A stretch of DNA of 64,000 bases from Ceratotherium simum simum (Eukaryota; Chordata; Mammalia; Perissodactyla; Rhinocerotidae). Below are positions 11,950 through 21,774 of this stretch, in pieces (the stretch's first letter is position 1; every line of letters begins with the position of its first letter). The notes under the pieces were generated by a model. The model did no database searches, had not been told where the DNA came from, and was given only the letters and a program-made list of their open reading frames with translations. The translations under genes and the position numbers were made by a program. The stretch is from NCBI RefSeq assembly GCF_000283155.1, contig NW_004454179.1:2286629-2350628 (forward strand), read 5' to 3'.

Positions 11950-13345
11950 GTCTTCCAATCTGAGAGCGCCCAAGTGATCCGTGTGCCAAGGGTCTGGTGA
12001 AAAACCACCCAAGTCTCATGTCAAAGCTGCGAGTTCAGCGTTCGCGGGTGATGGCCAGACACCGCAGACGTACCCCCAGCATTCTCAGCAGCCGGGGCCG
12101 GTCCTGCACATCCACTCAGCGGGCGGATACGGTCCTTGAAGAGAGGGGGCTGCTTCAAACCTCCCGGCACCGAGAACGCCAGGACTCCCGATTTTTACCC
12201 CTAGAAATAACAGGCTGCTGGTGACAAAGGCACCAGTCACGTACCTACTCCCCCTGCACCCCAGGGGTTAGGACATCAGAACCTTTTTGCCGGGGGCCAA
12301 GTCAGCCCAACATTCTGAAAACAGGATTCCATTTGTCGCTTAGTGTATGATATGTTTTTACAAAATCAAATGTAAAAGGGACCTGAAACATAATATTCCT
12401 CCGCCCATTTTGGAGGGAGCGGCAAGAGGGAAACAGAGCCCCAAATGTTAACAGCTGTCCGCGGCGGCACAGCGGCTGTTTCGCCTCAGGNNNNNNNNNN
12501 NNNNNNNNNNNNNNNNNNNNNNNNNNNNNNNNNNNNNNNNNNNNNNNNNNNNNNNNNNNNNNNNNNNNNNNNNNNNNNNNNNNNNNNNNNNNNNNNNNNN
12601 NNNNNNNNNNNNNNNNNNNNNNNNNNNNNNNNNNNNNNNNNNNNNNNNNNNNNNNNNNNNNNNNNNNNNNNNNNNNNNNNNNNNNNNNNNNNNNNNNNNN
12701 NNNNNNNNNNNNNNNNNNNNNNNNNNNNNNNNNNNNNNNNNNNNNNNNNNNNNNNNNNNNNNNNNNNNNNNNNNNNNNNNNNNNNNNNNNNNNNNNNNNN
12801 NNNNNNNNNNNNNNNNNNNNNNNNNNNNNNNNNNNNNNNNNNNNNNNNNNNNNNNNNNNNNNNNNNNNNNNNNNNNNNNNNNNNNNNNNNNNNNNNNNNN
12901 NNNNNNNNNNNNNNNNNNNNNNNNNNNNNNNNNNNNNNNNNNNNNNNNNNNNNNNNNNNNNNNNNNNNNNNNNNNNNNNNNNNNNGCCCCGCGCCGCCTC
13001 GGGCGCCTCTGGCAGGGCCTGCGCGGACCCGCGGCGCCAAGCACGGCTCTCGTCTTGGGGCTGACAGCCCGGGGGGTTGAGGAACACCTGCGCCAGACCC
13101 TACCCCAACCCACAAAATCAGTCCCGGGGGTGGGACGCTGGCGCCCGCATTTTCTAGAAGCTCTCCGGGCGATTCTTTCCAGCGGCCACTTGTGATCCAT
13201 TTTCCAAAAGGATTCAAGTTAGGGCCCACGAGAGAGCTTCTGGCACGACCGCAATCGATATGGGATTTTCAAAAGACCCATTTTCTGAAATGATCGGAGA
13301 GCCCAGTGTAAAAAATAAAACGAAAGGGGGCGTACTTACGTTTTC
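11950..13345. promoter_or_regulatory. GC- and CpG-rich block (orphan CpG island), gapped
   Basis: Sequence on both sides of the N gap is rich in CpG (for example around 12030-12130, 12460-12490 and 12986-13140), in contrast to the AT-rich, CpG-poor surroundings. A YY1-like AAAATGGGCGG lies on the minus strand near 12405 and a CAGCTG E-box near 12455. A good donor (AAAAC|GTAAGT) lies on the minus strand at 13339. No recognised coding exon is present; open frames through the gap are artefacts of the Ns. It could be a promoter for an unannotated noncoding RNA, an enhancer-type CpG island, or part of a GC-rich retrocopy. Its position is downstream of the CPEB3 3' end, not at a known promoter. Confidence 0.6.
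12491..12985. other. Assembly gap (495 N)
   Basis: Run of N inside the GC-rich block, typical of drop-out of high-GC sequence. ORFs spanning it are meaningless. Confidence 1.
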
Positions 13346-13480
13346 ATTGACTTGCTTGATTTTGATTTTGAAAATCGGTTTCATGAGGCAAGTGCTGGCA
13401 TAGAAAACCAACTGCACCTCTAAACACCTTGCACTGAATACACGTTCACATTGTGCCAACAATCACATACCTTCCTGTTT

Positions 13481-15354
13481 CAAATATACTCGTGCCTTTT
13501 TTTTTAAATGTGTTGTTTGTGTCAGAGAAAAGGTAAATTTTGCTGTACTTAATGTGTTGTAAAGGAATTTCTTCTCCCCTCCCCCAGAGAGCTCATCAAG
13601 CAAATTGGGACGTGCAAGTGTTCCCAGATCCAAGCCACACACTCCAAGCTATTCCTTAGCAAAGGCAAAGGATGACAAGTGTCAGTACTTCATACAACTA
13701 GATTTAATAAGTTGTTATTACAGAAAAAAAAATGAAGTCCAAACTACAAAGTTGAAGCAGTTTTAAGCAATAGCTGCATCGAGCTCCATGTTTAGTCACA
13801 GTTCTGCAGTTCCGTACAAGCCATACAGTCCAAGCCCCAAAGGCGGTAGCTGAGTAAGGGTTACTAGCAAAAACAATCTAAGAGAACAGGTAATAAAAGA
13901 TACAATACATTTAAAATTAGTTGTTAGTTGAAAAACAAATACAGAGATCTTAGCTGTGAACACTCTAAAAGTTATGTCCATTATTTTGACAGCAAAAATA
14001 CAAATACCTAATACTTTATACCCCAACAGAACTATATCCAGAAAAGGAAAAGAGCAGAAGTTATCCTGTGTTAGCACCCAAGTTTCCTCCTTGTTGCATT
14101 AACTTCATCGTCTTACCAATTTAAACACCCCCGAATCACATATCCACTTCTTGACCCATTTTGGGGTATAAAGTCAACAACATTAATTATAAAATACTCT
14201 GTGGTAAAATGGAACACTATTGCAGCTGAGATAGAGAAGTTTGGTTATTATTAAAAAAACAGACAGAAAATGTGAGCTGACATACCATACAAACTGGTGA
14301 AAAAGCAACAATCTGTACAAATAAGCCAGTTTTAACAAAAAGATACTTTTTTTCACTAATCTGTGACTAATCTTTCACTCAAACCTTGCAAGTAGAGATG
14401 TCACAATACTCAAATATTTAGGTAGGAGCTTTACCCAGTTAAATGCCATTTTGTTGCTAATATAATAGATAAAATGAAAACTAGCAGTTATTTGCTAATT
14501 GCATAAATGCAGTACATTCTGCATTAGCCCATGCCTCACTAACAAGCTATAAAACACAAGATATAGGCAGAAATCTAAGCATAATCTTTATACCACTAAG
14601 CAAGAATTTTCCAATTTCTTTTCTTCTGTTCCTAATCACTTATTTGTAGTTAATGTAAAATTCCAACCAGAAGTAACCAATTTGAGTTAAAATTTTACAT
14701 CACAACTTGATCTAATCTATATATTATTTACAAAACTGAATACATGGAGCATACCCAAGAGCCAACTCTGGACATGTTTCTCCGAGTAATTGATCACCTC
14801 GCCTCCGTGGCAACCGGACTGGAAGAGGCCATCAAGGACTAGTAGAAACTCACCATCTATCTAGAGCAAGTCATTGGATGTTCTGTTTACGCAACACCAG
14901 TTTTGCAGTTGTAAGATTTTTGTTGGTTTGTTGTAATTTTAGGTGCCATTTCAATGACAGGCTGCCTTAATAGCCCAGCTTCAAGGTGAGGTGGGTGTTG
15001 GAAAAGCAGCAGGAGGGCAGACAGATCATGCTTGGAGGGGCCATTTGTGTTGCCACAATAAGGGACAAACAAGGGACACCATACAGGGAACAGGCAGGGG
15101 GTGGAGGAAGAGGAAGTCTGAGACCGTCCATATACAGGGGTGACGTCCAAGTGTGCTTCCTCAGCACGCCACCCAAGCCATCCCGGGAGGTAACTCAGGT
15201 GAGACACTGCCATCCAAGTCTAACTACACAGAAGGGGTGTCCTCCCAGCACCTTCCTTTCACTCTCAGACGTCACCACTGTGAATGCATGGAAAAGATTT
15301 GGCCTGGGCGAAAGGCACCGTCTCACACATGGACAGCAGCTGGTGGCAGATTCT

Positions 15355-15394
<40 letters not shown>

Positions 15395-15619
15395 ACATAA
15401 TGAAGACTTAGAGGGGAAAAGCAATGAATCATTGTGTTGACCTAGCCAGGTTTCCAACCTGGTGGTACTTCAGTAGGGGTGACTTCATTATCAGGGCCAC
15501 AGGTTTGGCTGCACCTGGTGTTGTATAAATCCACTGTGACATCCCTAGAGAACTGTACTGTGACATCCCTAGTCTTACACTAAACCACTGTAATAAAGGA
15601 AAAGGCTTGTCAAAATCTC
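13481..15619. other. Low-repeat flank, possible distal CPEB3 3' UTR
   Basis: No LINE or SINE is recognised here. The right part is AT-rich and resembles the UTR. ATTAAA on the minus strand at 13703-13708, preceded (mRNA sense) by a run of nine T, is a possible distal poly(A) signal. The segment 14744-14842 is locally GC-rich and holds a 32-codon + strand ORF of unknown meaning. A (CA)15 microsatellite lies at 15361-15390. A 16-bp direct repeat (ACTGTGACATCCCTAG) occurs twice near 15530-15575. Whether this belongs to the CPEB3 transcript cannot be decided from sequence alone. Confidence 0.4.
15361..15390. repeat. (CA)15 microsatellite
   Basis: Uninterrupted CA dinucleotide run of 15 units; likely length-polymorphic. 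Confidence 0.97.
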
Positions 15620-15642
15620 ACATGTTCTGCTCATTCTGTCAT

Positions 15643-15648
15643 TTTATT
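15643..15648 (-). terminator. CPEB3: Candidate main poly(A) signal AATAAA
   Basis: Canonical AATAAA on the minus strand. About 20 nt downstream (mRNA sense) the sequence runs AGAACATGTGAGATTTTG, giving a CA cleavage candidate and a GT/T-rich downstream element. Position fits a 3.5-kb 3' UTR. Not proven by any transcript evidence here. Confidence 0.45.
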
Positions 15649-15851
15649 ACCCAATTATCCATTACATTTTCCAATCACTTTACATAACCAACCATTTTCA
15701 TCGTTGTCACACTATTGTAAACCACATCAGCAAGTTAATACATAAAGCTTTGCATTTCAAAAAACTAGACACTTTAGTAACAATATTACAAAGGTTTTAG
15801 CTTCAAAAATAACTGAAAATGAAAAAAATAAACTTTTAAAGAATTAGCATC

Positions 15852-15867
15852 ATAAAATTAATTTATT
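15852..15867 (-). promoter_or_regulatory. CPEB3: Poly(A) hexamer with CPE 4 nt downstream
   Basis: In mRNA sense AATAAA (15862-15867) is followed after four bases by TTTTAT (15852-15857). It repeats the hexamer-then-CPE order seen at 18289-18300. Motif evidence only. Confidence 0.3.
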
Positions 15868-16454
15868 CCAAGTAAAAATACAAAATAATATTATGACATT
15901 GACCAGATATGAAAGTCCCTCCCAGAAACAACTCTATTAATGATTGAGAAAGCACTCCTTAAAGAAAATACGAAATAAAATGAAAAATATGTAAATATGT
16001 TTAATTTTTTTCTTAGCAAAAAATCTTTCTAAAAATAACAATGAAAATTTGTCTCAGTACAAAGGCTACATTACTATTGAAAAAATACCAGCATGAAGAA
16101 AAGGTACATATTTGACAGTAGAAAAATGATTTCAGTGAATCACAATGTCTAAAGTTTGCAATGAAAATAAATCTGCAATAAAGATTTATGCCTTTTTTCT
16201 TTTCTTTTTTTTTTCTATTTTTTATACAAACAGTACAAACAGTATTGCACATAACAACAAATAGTCGAGGTTAGGTTATAGCCTTCAAAAAATCGACTAG
16301 TTCAAGTGTCACATCAAGGAAAGGCCACAACAGGACCTGTGATACCCAGGGGCTTCCCAGTCAAGTTGCAAGTCAGAACACCTCTGTGTTTTAAAAAATA
16401 ATTTTTTTTGAAGGACCCTCTCTTTTAATATAACATTAACAACTTGGGGGCACA

Positions 16455-16464
16455 TTTATTTACA
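16455..16464 (-). promoter_or_regulatory. CPEB3: Pumilio-like element overlapping a poly(A) hexamer
   Basis: In mRNA sense the ten bases read TGTAAATAAA, so the Pumilio recognition element TGTANATA shares five bases with AATAAA. Both motifs are exact. A second exact TGTAAATA lies at 14725-14732 if the UTR extends that far. Confidence 0.35.
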
Positions 16465-18288
16465 AAACAAAAGGGAACATGTTATAATTTAATAAACTAA
16501 AAAAGTTCTCTTTAAAAAAATACAAACAGAAGAACTCTTTCACAATCCTGGTCAGTCGTGCACAATCAACGCTTGATTATAAATATACAAATTAAGGGAA
16601 AGTAGTTTCCACCATCTATTCACAACTTTCAGCACCAAATGGAGTTTTCGTTTTTGGAACCTGCTCTTCAAGACAATGGTTTTTCACCTTCACGTTAGCT
16701 TCATGCTGTACAATCTCCCAGCTTTTTTTCCTTATCTCAGCGTTATTTTAGTACATGAAAGAGGGGTGCTTCTTCAAAAAGTTTCGCTTCTTTCACATAA
16801 TTAGGTAGATTTCTGTAGGTTAGATATGATCTTTAATATTATAGTTATAAAGCTCTAACTTCTTCATTTTCAAAAAACACAAATAAGCATGAAAAAAATA
16901 AAGTTACCCATCTGTTAAATCATTTTTCTTGCAGAATTAAATTAATATATATTTTTCTGAATAAACTTACTTAGAAAATATCATTTTCTTTCCTATATTT
17001 CAAAATTGAGGTATTGCAAAAGATCATGTCAGTCAGAAAGCATGCCTTTTTCCTTAAAAACAAACAAACAAAAAAATCTTCAGCCAACTTTTGAAAACTG
17101 TCTAGAATACAAAAAGTAGTAGTGCATAACAAAATTTCTTGTACAGATGAAAAAAACCACCAACATAGAAAAAAACAAACAGAAAACCACAGCTGGGCTG
17201 GAAAAAAGCAATTATTACCAAAAAGCCCAGAGGTAACCTCAAAAGGGGAATATTCTAATAAGCATTTTTAATCCAGTAAAAAACTATTTTGTTTTTCCAT
17301 TTTGAAAACAAACTATAGTTGGAGAGCTGGTAATTGCAACTAAACACTGGAGAAACAGAACAAAACAAAAACAAGCAATATTAACTTAAGACGGTACAAG
17401 GACATCACAGCACATAAAACACAGCGACTTAAATCTATTCTGCAGTGTCATATCCAGTCAGATTGTCCCCAGAATTCCAAAACATAGGAAGAAGATTAAA
17501 AAGAAGATCTACATAGTCTCACAATCATTGTGTGTGTTTATATATTACTATCTGCAGCCCAAGAGTGAATGCTAAAAATGTCCATGGTAGTCCTAGCAGG
17601 TCTTCCTTCTATTCAAGCTTTACAGGATAAACCCAGGGAATTAAGTAGTTAATTTCTCACCCAGACAACCAACCCTGCCCAGGCCATCTTATTTTGTACA
17701 GACATTTCTTTAGCATCACCAGCTCGCAACTTTCTTAAAATGTGCCTAGTTTGTCAATCTGACAACTTATCTCTATATACTGTATATATTCCTAGTGTTT
17801 GTAAGCTAAGATGAGCTCTTTGGTTTTCTGGACAAGGTCTGAAGCTATGTAAAATGGTGCAAGCACTAGGAGATTGTAACTAAGAGCTCATGTGTTAGTT
17901 AATAATATACCAGTTATGAACTGTCAAGTTCGTTAATGTCTGACACAGAGGCTTTAAACAGTTAAGTTTAATCACAGTTAGACATAATCACTTTACTATA
18001 TAAAATAAATTGCACAATATATAACAGAGCACCGCAAAGTACTTCATCTACCATCCACAAATTTGCTTTAAGAATATCCTACACCTAGGTTTTATATTGG
18101 TTGTAATATAGGTCATTCTGTGATGGGCTCTTCCTTATTTCAGAAGCATTCCATTATTGAGGCATGCCTTCCTCCAGTCAATTACCAATTCTTTGAATGA
18201 AAAAATCTTTTAAAAAAATCAGTATTTTATAGCTTATATAGGTTCTTAATTTGTGCATTGTGGGAAGGTTTTATACTAGACATTGGAT

Positions 18289-18300
18289 ATAAAATTTATT
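18289..18300 (-). promoter_or_regulatory. CPEB3: Proximal poly(A) signal abutting a CPE
   Basis: In mRNA sense the site reads AATAAATTTTAT: a canonical poly(A) hexamer followed at once by TTTTAT, the consensus cytoplasmic polyadenylation element. It lies about 0.88 kb after the stop codon and could make a short-UTR isoform. Function is inferred from motif only. Confidence 0.35.
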
Positions 18301-19179
18301 GCATGCAGCAACCTGATTGAGTAAACATGCAGTCAGAAATAGTGGCCTTCCGTTGAAGCTTTCTGACGTCTATTCTGAGCTCCTTCTGGCAGCTGATTCT
18401 ATACCTAAATCACAAGAGTGTGTCGTTGGGTTTTTTTTTAATTGATACTTTAGCCTGGATAGAGTATTATGGTATTAATAATACCATTTTAATAGCAGCA
18501 AAAGCTATTGCAGCATAAATTTACATAACACTAAACGATCTAACCAAAATCCTCAGCAAAACCAAAATTAAACATGAAGGAAAAATAAAGATTCAGCTTA
18601 TGAGGTATCCTTACATGTCAAAATAGAGAGCAACTAAAGGCTTATTTTCATTAAGGGTTGTCCTTACTCTAAATGACCCCAACTAATGACTGCTGACTTG
18701 TTGTGAAGTTTTTGCTACATCTGCCGCCTACTCCCGAGTATTACCTTTGGTAAGTCTTCTTCTAGGGGCAACTCTCTATGTTTCTGAAAATAAGTGCATG
18801 CTCCAGTTTAAAAACAATCAGAACAACAACGACACAACAACAACAACAAAATGTCACAGACATCAACCTGATGGCCGCAGATGAGAATGGCAGTCTACAT
18901 ACTGTCACGAGTGACAAATCAGGTGTAAGAAATTAAGGTACCAAGCAGACAAAGGTGTGAATCAAAGTGCAAATCAGTACCGTTACACACTCTGCAATTC
19001 TGCATTATACTGAGTTCAGTAATATGACTGTAAATAATAATAATAAAAAGACCCATTTCTTCTTTAAAAATCGAGAACGAATGCACAGATTTCCAGAACA
19101 CTGTAAGCCCTGAGGCAGTGCCCTCTCTTTTCCCTCCTTGTTATCTACTCCAGTACTTGTGGCTGGGTCTGCCCTGGGC

Positions 19180-19407
19180 TCAGCTCCAGCGGAACGGGAC
19201 ATGACGAGGGCGGTCGCCTCCCTCCTTCACCAGCGGTTTGTGGAACTCCCGCCCGGCGCGGGAATGGATGCTCGCCCAGCAGTATTCGCAGTAATACTGC
19301 AGACAGGTGACGTTGGCACAGAAGAACGGGGCAAACTTCCCACCACAGCGTGTGCCCTGGCACTCATCACACATCTGATCATCCAGCACATATGGCTTCA
19401 CTTCCAC
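19180..19407 (-). CDS. CPEB3: CPEB3 last coding exon, C-terminal ZZ zinc domain
   Basis: The coding part of the terminal exon has 75 codons and a TGA stop at 19180-19182. It begins VEVKPYVLDDQMCDECQG, with GTG (Val) as first codon directly after the acceptor GGGTCCAG, and ends DRPRHVPFRWS. Between these lies the family's cross-braced, two-zinc ZZ domain: CxxC, a single Cys before GG, then Cys residues in FFCANVTC and YYCEYC, and His residues in SIHSRAGREFH. All expected Cys and His ligands are present. The domain is implicated in protein contacts and in stabilising RNA binding. The C-terminal FRWS supports CPEB3 over CPEB4 (FRWN). The UTR follows directly. Confidence 0.94.
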   Translation of the reverse strand: MEVKPYVLDDQMCDECQGTRCGGKFAPFFCANVTCLQYYCEYCWASIHSRAGREFHKPLVKEGGDRPRHVPFRWS

Positions 19408-19534
19408 CTGGACCCAAAGAGGAAAGATAGGAAAAAAGGTTTAGCAAAGCTTCCTCGTGTTTCTCCCTTTTGTGAGTTGACAGTATAGCTTAATAATACG
19501 TCTCAGTCAGATCCTGCTGCGAACTCAGCTAGTA

Positions 19535-19760
19535 TTGAACGGTAGCCGAGAGCATGGGCTTCAGAATCTGCTCCTTGATTTACTAGTTGCGTGATTGTAG
19601 GTAAACACTTAACCTCTCTCTGTGCTTCTGTTTGCTCCATCTGAATAGCTGTAAAGTGGGTATAACATTTGTACACATACACACATACTTGTATACCTAT
19701 AAAACAAGTATAAGAGTGTCTTCCTCAAAGGGTGCTGCTGAGGATTAAGAGAGGTAGCAA
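19535..19760 (+). mobile_element. MIR SINE
   Basis: Matches the MIR order: GAGCATGGGCTTCAGAATC, then TTGATTTACTAGTTGCGTGA, ACTTAACCTCTCTGTGCTTC and a GAGGATTAAGAGAGG-type 3' part. Old and diverged. Confidence 0.75.
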
Positions 19761-19774
19761 TGTGAAAACACACG

Positions 19775-20140
19775 AGCTGGATTCTGAAGGCCGGGCAGCA
19801 CCTGGCAACGCGGGACAAGGAAGAGCGTTTCAGGGAGAGGAATCAGCTAGGACAAAGCCCGGAGGCAGGCGAGTGTGGGGCACATAGTTGGGGAATGGAC
19901 TGGCAGGAGGCTGGCAAGGCAGGCTGAAGGGTAATGCTTCCGTAAGGCTCTGTGCTTCAGTGTTTTAATGACAAGGCTTCCAAAAGACCAGCATCCCAGC
20001 ACTGTACACAGTGGACCAGAGGGAAAAGGGGGACCAGCGAGAGGTTAAGAAGCTACTATAGTAACTGTGGCTTTTTCATTTTTTGGACTTTAATGCCTTA
20101 ATCTCCCCCCAAGACTGGAAGCTTCAATGGAGAATGTTTC
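19775..20140 (+). repeat. Ancient mammalian interspersed repeat, family not named
   Basis: Pattern of the common old repeat with 'fold-up' text such as AAAGCCCGGAGGCAGGCGAG and GGACTTTAATGCC. Similar blocks lie at 35690-36110 and 59380-59720. I cannot name the family with confidence. Confidence 0.4.
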
Positions 20141-20865
20141 ATCACGGCCCCTCAGGGGGCATTTTATAATCTAAATGAAGCAACATTGTATTATGTGAAA
20201 ACGAAAAGCAAGAAAGAACAAAAGTTACCACAGTTTTCCCCTACGTCCTCTTCCTAGAACCTCAGAGAAGGAACATCATTAATGTTTTCATCTCAAATGT
20301 CAGAAATTAGCAGGAAGGTGGCAAGTCTGTGATCAGGCTCCTTCCCATACCCACCTCCAGAGCCACTCTGGGGAAGAGCAACCATTGTGGCCGCTGTGGC
20401 TGTGCAGACGGGGACAGACGGAGACCCACAGTCTGTGACATGAGCTGACCGCCTGACAACTCAGGCTGCCTCTGGATGCACCAGGAGGCTCTGCAGGCAC
20501 GAGGCAGGCTGCACAGAAGGCGCAGCAGGGGGGACAGCACGGGGGAGCAGGAAAGGTAGGGGCTGCCCAGGATCAGACACCCAACTTTCCTGGTTCTCCT
20601 TCCCTTCCGAAGGCCCCTTTACTGGCCTCCTGGAGAGTTCTGTCTCCAGCCACGAGCTCTAGTCCACAGGCCCACCGGCCAGCTAGAGATTTCTTCTTGG
20701 AAGATCTGTCTGAGAAGATCTGTACCAGCTCTTGGTTACGCAGGGGGAAAATGTCTTTACTCTGGCTCTAGTTCCCTTCCTCCTATTTCCTCCTTCTCCA
20801 CCTGATAAATTAGTGAGTGGGCTTCAAAAAAATCTCTCACATTCACCTCTGCATCATAATTAAAA

Positions 20866-21100
20866 CTGCAGTGGCTTTGGGGTTATCTGCCTGGATTCAA
20901 ATCTAGGCCACGTTAGTAGCTGTGCAACCTTAGGCAAGTTTCTCAGCCACTCTGAGCCTGTTTCCTCATCTGTACACTGGGGGAAGAGAAGAGTTCATAC
21001 GTTATAGGGTTCCTATGAGGATGAAATGAGTTAAATCACATAAAGCACACAGAACAGCTCCTGGCACATCATAAGCACTAAGCATAGGTATTATACCTAC
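20866..21100 (+). mobile_element. MIR SINE
   Basis: Clear MIR: GGATTCAAATC, TAGCTGTGCAACCTTAGGCA, GAGCCTGTTTCCTCATCTGT and GGATGAAATGAGTTAAAT, with CTGGCACAT near the 3' end. Confidence 0.9.
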
Positions 21101-21179
21101 TGCTTCCTCTCTAGTCTGGGCTATCACAACTTGCACCTGGATGTGTTCAGTATCGATGGCTCCAAGCTCCAGGCCTTCC

Positions 21180-21428
21180 CTGGTTCAATTCTCCTATGTA
21201 CACCTTGACATTTCAATAATCTACTTTCACAACGTTCCTCTCCTGGTCAAAAGCCATCCAGATTCTCCACTGCTTACAGGATTAAGCCCAGCTACCTCAG
21301 TACAACAGGGTATTCTCTGACTCCCACGATTCAAATATAAGCCAGATTTGCCCCAATCTCTCTCTCAACTAGTCCCCAACTTAAACTTTACCTGGTCTCT
21401 ATTTTTACTTGCACTTTCTTCCCACTTT
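21180..21428 (+). mobile_element. L2 LINE fragment
   Basis: L2 3' type text: CCTCTCCTGGTCAAAAGCC, TCCACTGCTTACAGGATTAA and CTGACTCCCACGATTCA. Diverged; ends at the ERE target site. Confidence 0.6.
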
Positions 21429-21442
21429 AAATGTTCTCTATA

Positions 21443-21664
21443 GGGACCGGCCCCGTGGCATAGCGGTTAAGTGCGTGCGCTCTGCTGCTGGTGGCCCGGG
21501 TTCGGATCCCGGGCGCACATGGATGCACTGCTTGTCAGGCCATGCTGTGGCGGCGTCCCATGTAAAAAAAAATGGAGGAAGATGGGCACAGATGTTAGCC
21601 CAGGGCCAGCCTTCCTCAGCAAAAGGAGGAGGATTGGCATAGATGTTAGCTCAGGGCTGATCTT

Positions 21665-21701
<37 letters not shown>
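21443..21701 (+). mobile_element. ERE-type SINE with (CA)n tail
   Basis: Near-consensus head (GGGACCGGCCCCGTGGC, B box GGTTCGGATCC), two body units and a tail that has become (CA)17 at 21668-21701. Target-site duplication of 14 bp, 21429-21442 and 21702-21715, with one mismatch. Confidence 0.95.
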
Positions 21702-21706
<5 letters not shown>

Positions 21707-21774
21707 CTCTCTATAAATGCTCAGCCCACTCAACAATTCATGTATCCAATGAGGCCTAGTCTTTCTTTTCTTTT

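Larger units (their letters stand above)
15620..19179 (-). other. CPEB3: CPEB3 3' UTR (inferred; end uncertain)
   Basis: About 3.5 kb of AT-rich sequence follows the stop codon without a recognisable LINE, SINE or long ORF, as expected for a conserved long 3' UTR. Canonical AATAAA signals on the minus strand lie at 18295-18300, 16455-16460, 15862-15867 and 15643-15648. The last is followed by a CA and a GT-rich stretch (mRNA sense), so I use it as the most likely main end. UTTTTAT-type CPE matches lie at 18289-18294, 18000-18005, 17414-17419 and 15852-15857 on the minus strand, and a Pumilio-like TGTAAATA at 16457-16464. A more distal end near 13690 is possible. Confidence 0.6.

Noticed and set aside
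12302..13229. Five long ORFs of 211-261 codons across 12302-13229
   Set aside because: They exist only because the 495 N are translated as X. The real sequence on each side supports no recognised coding exon.
15361..15390. CA repeat as CRISPR-like or regulatory array
   Set aside because: Plain dinucleotide microsatellite without spacers.
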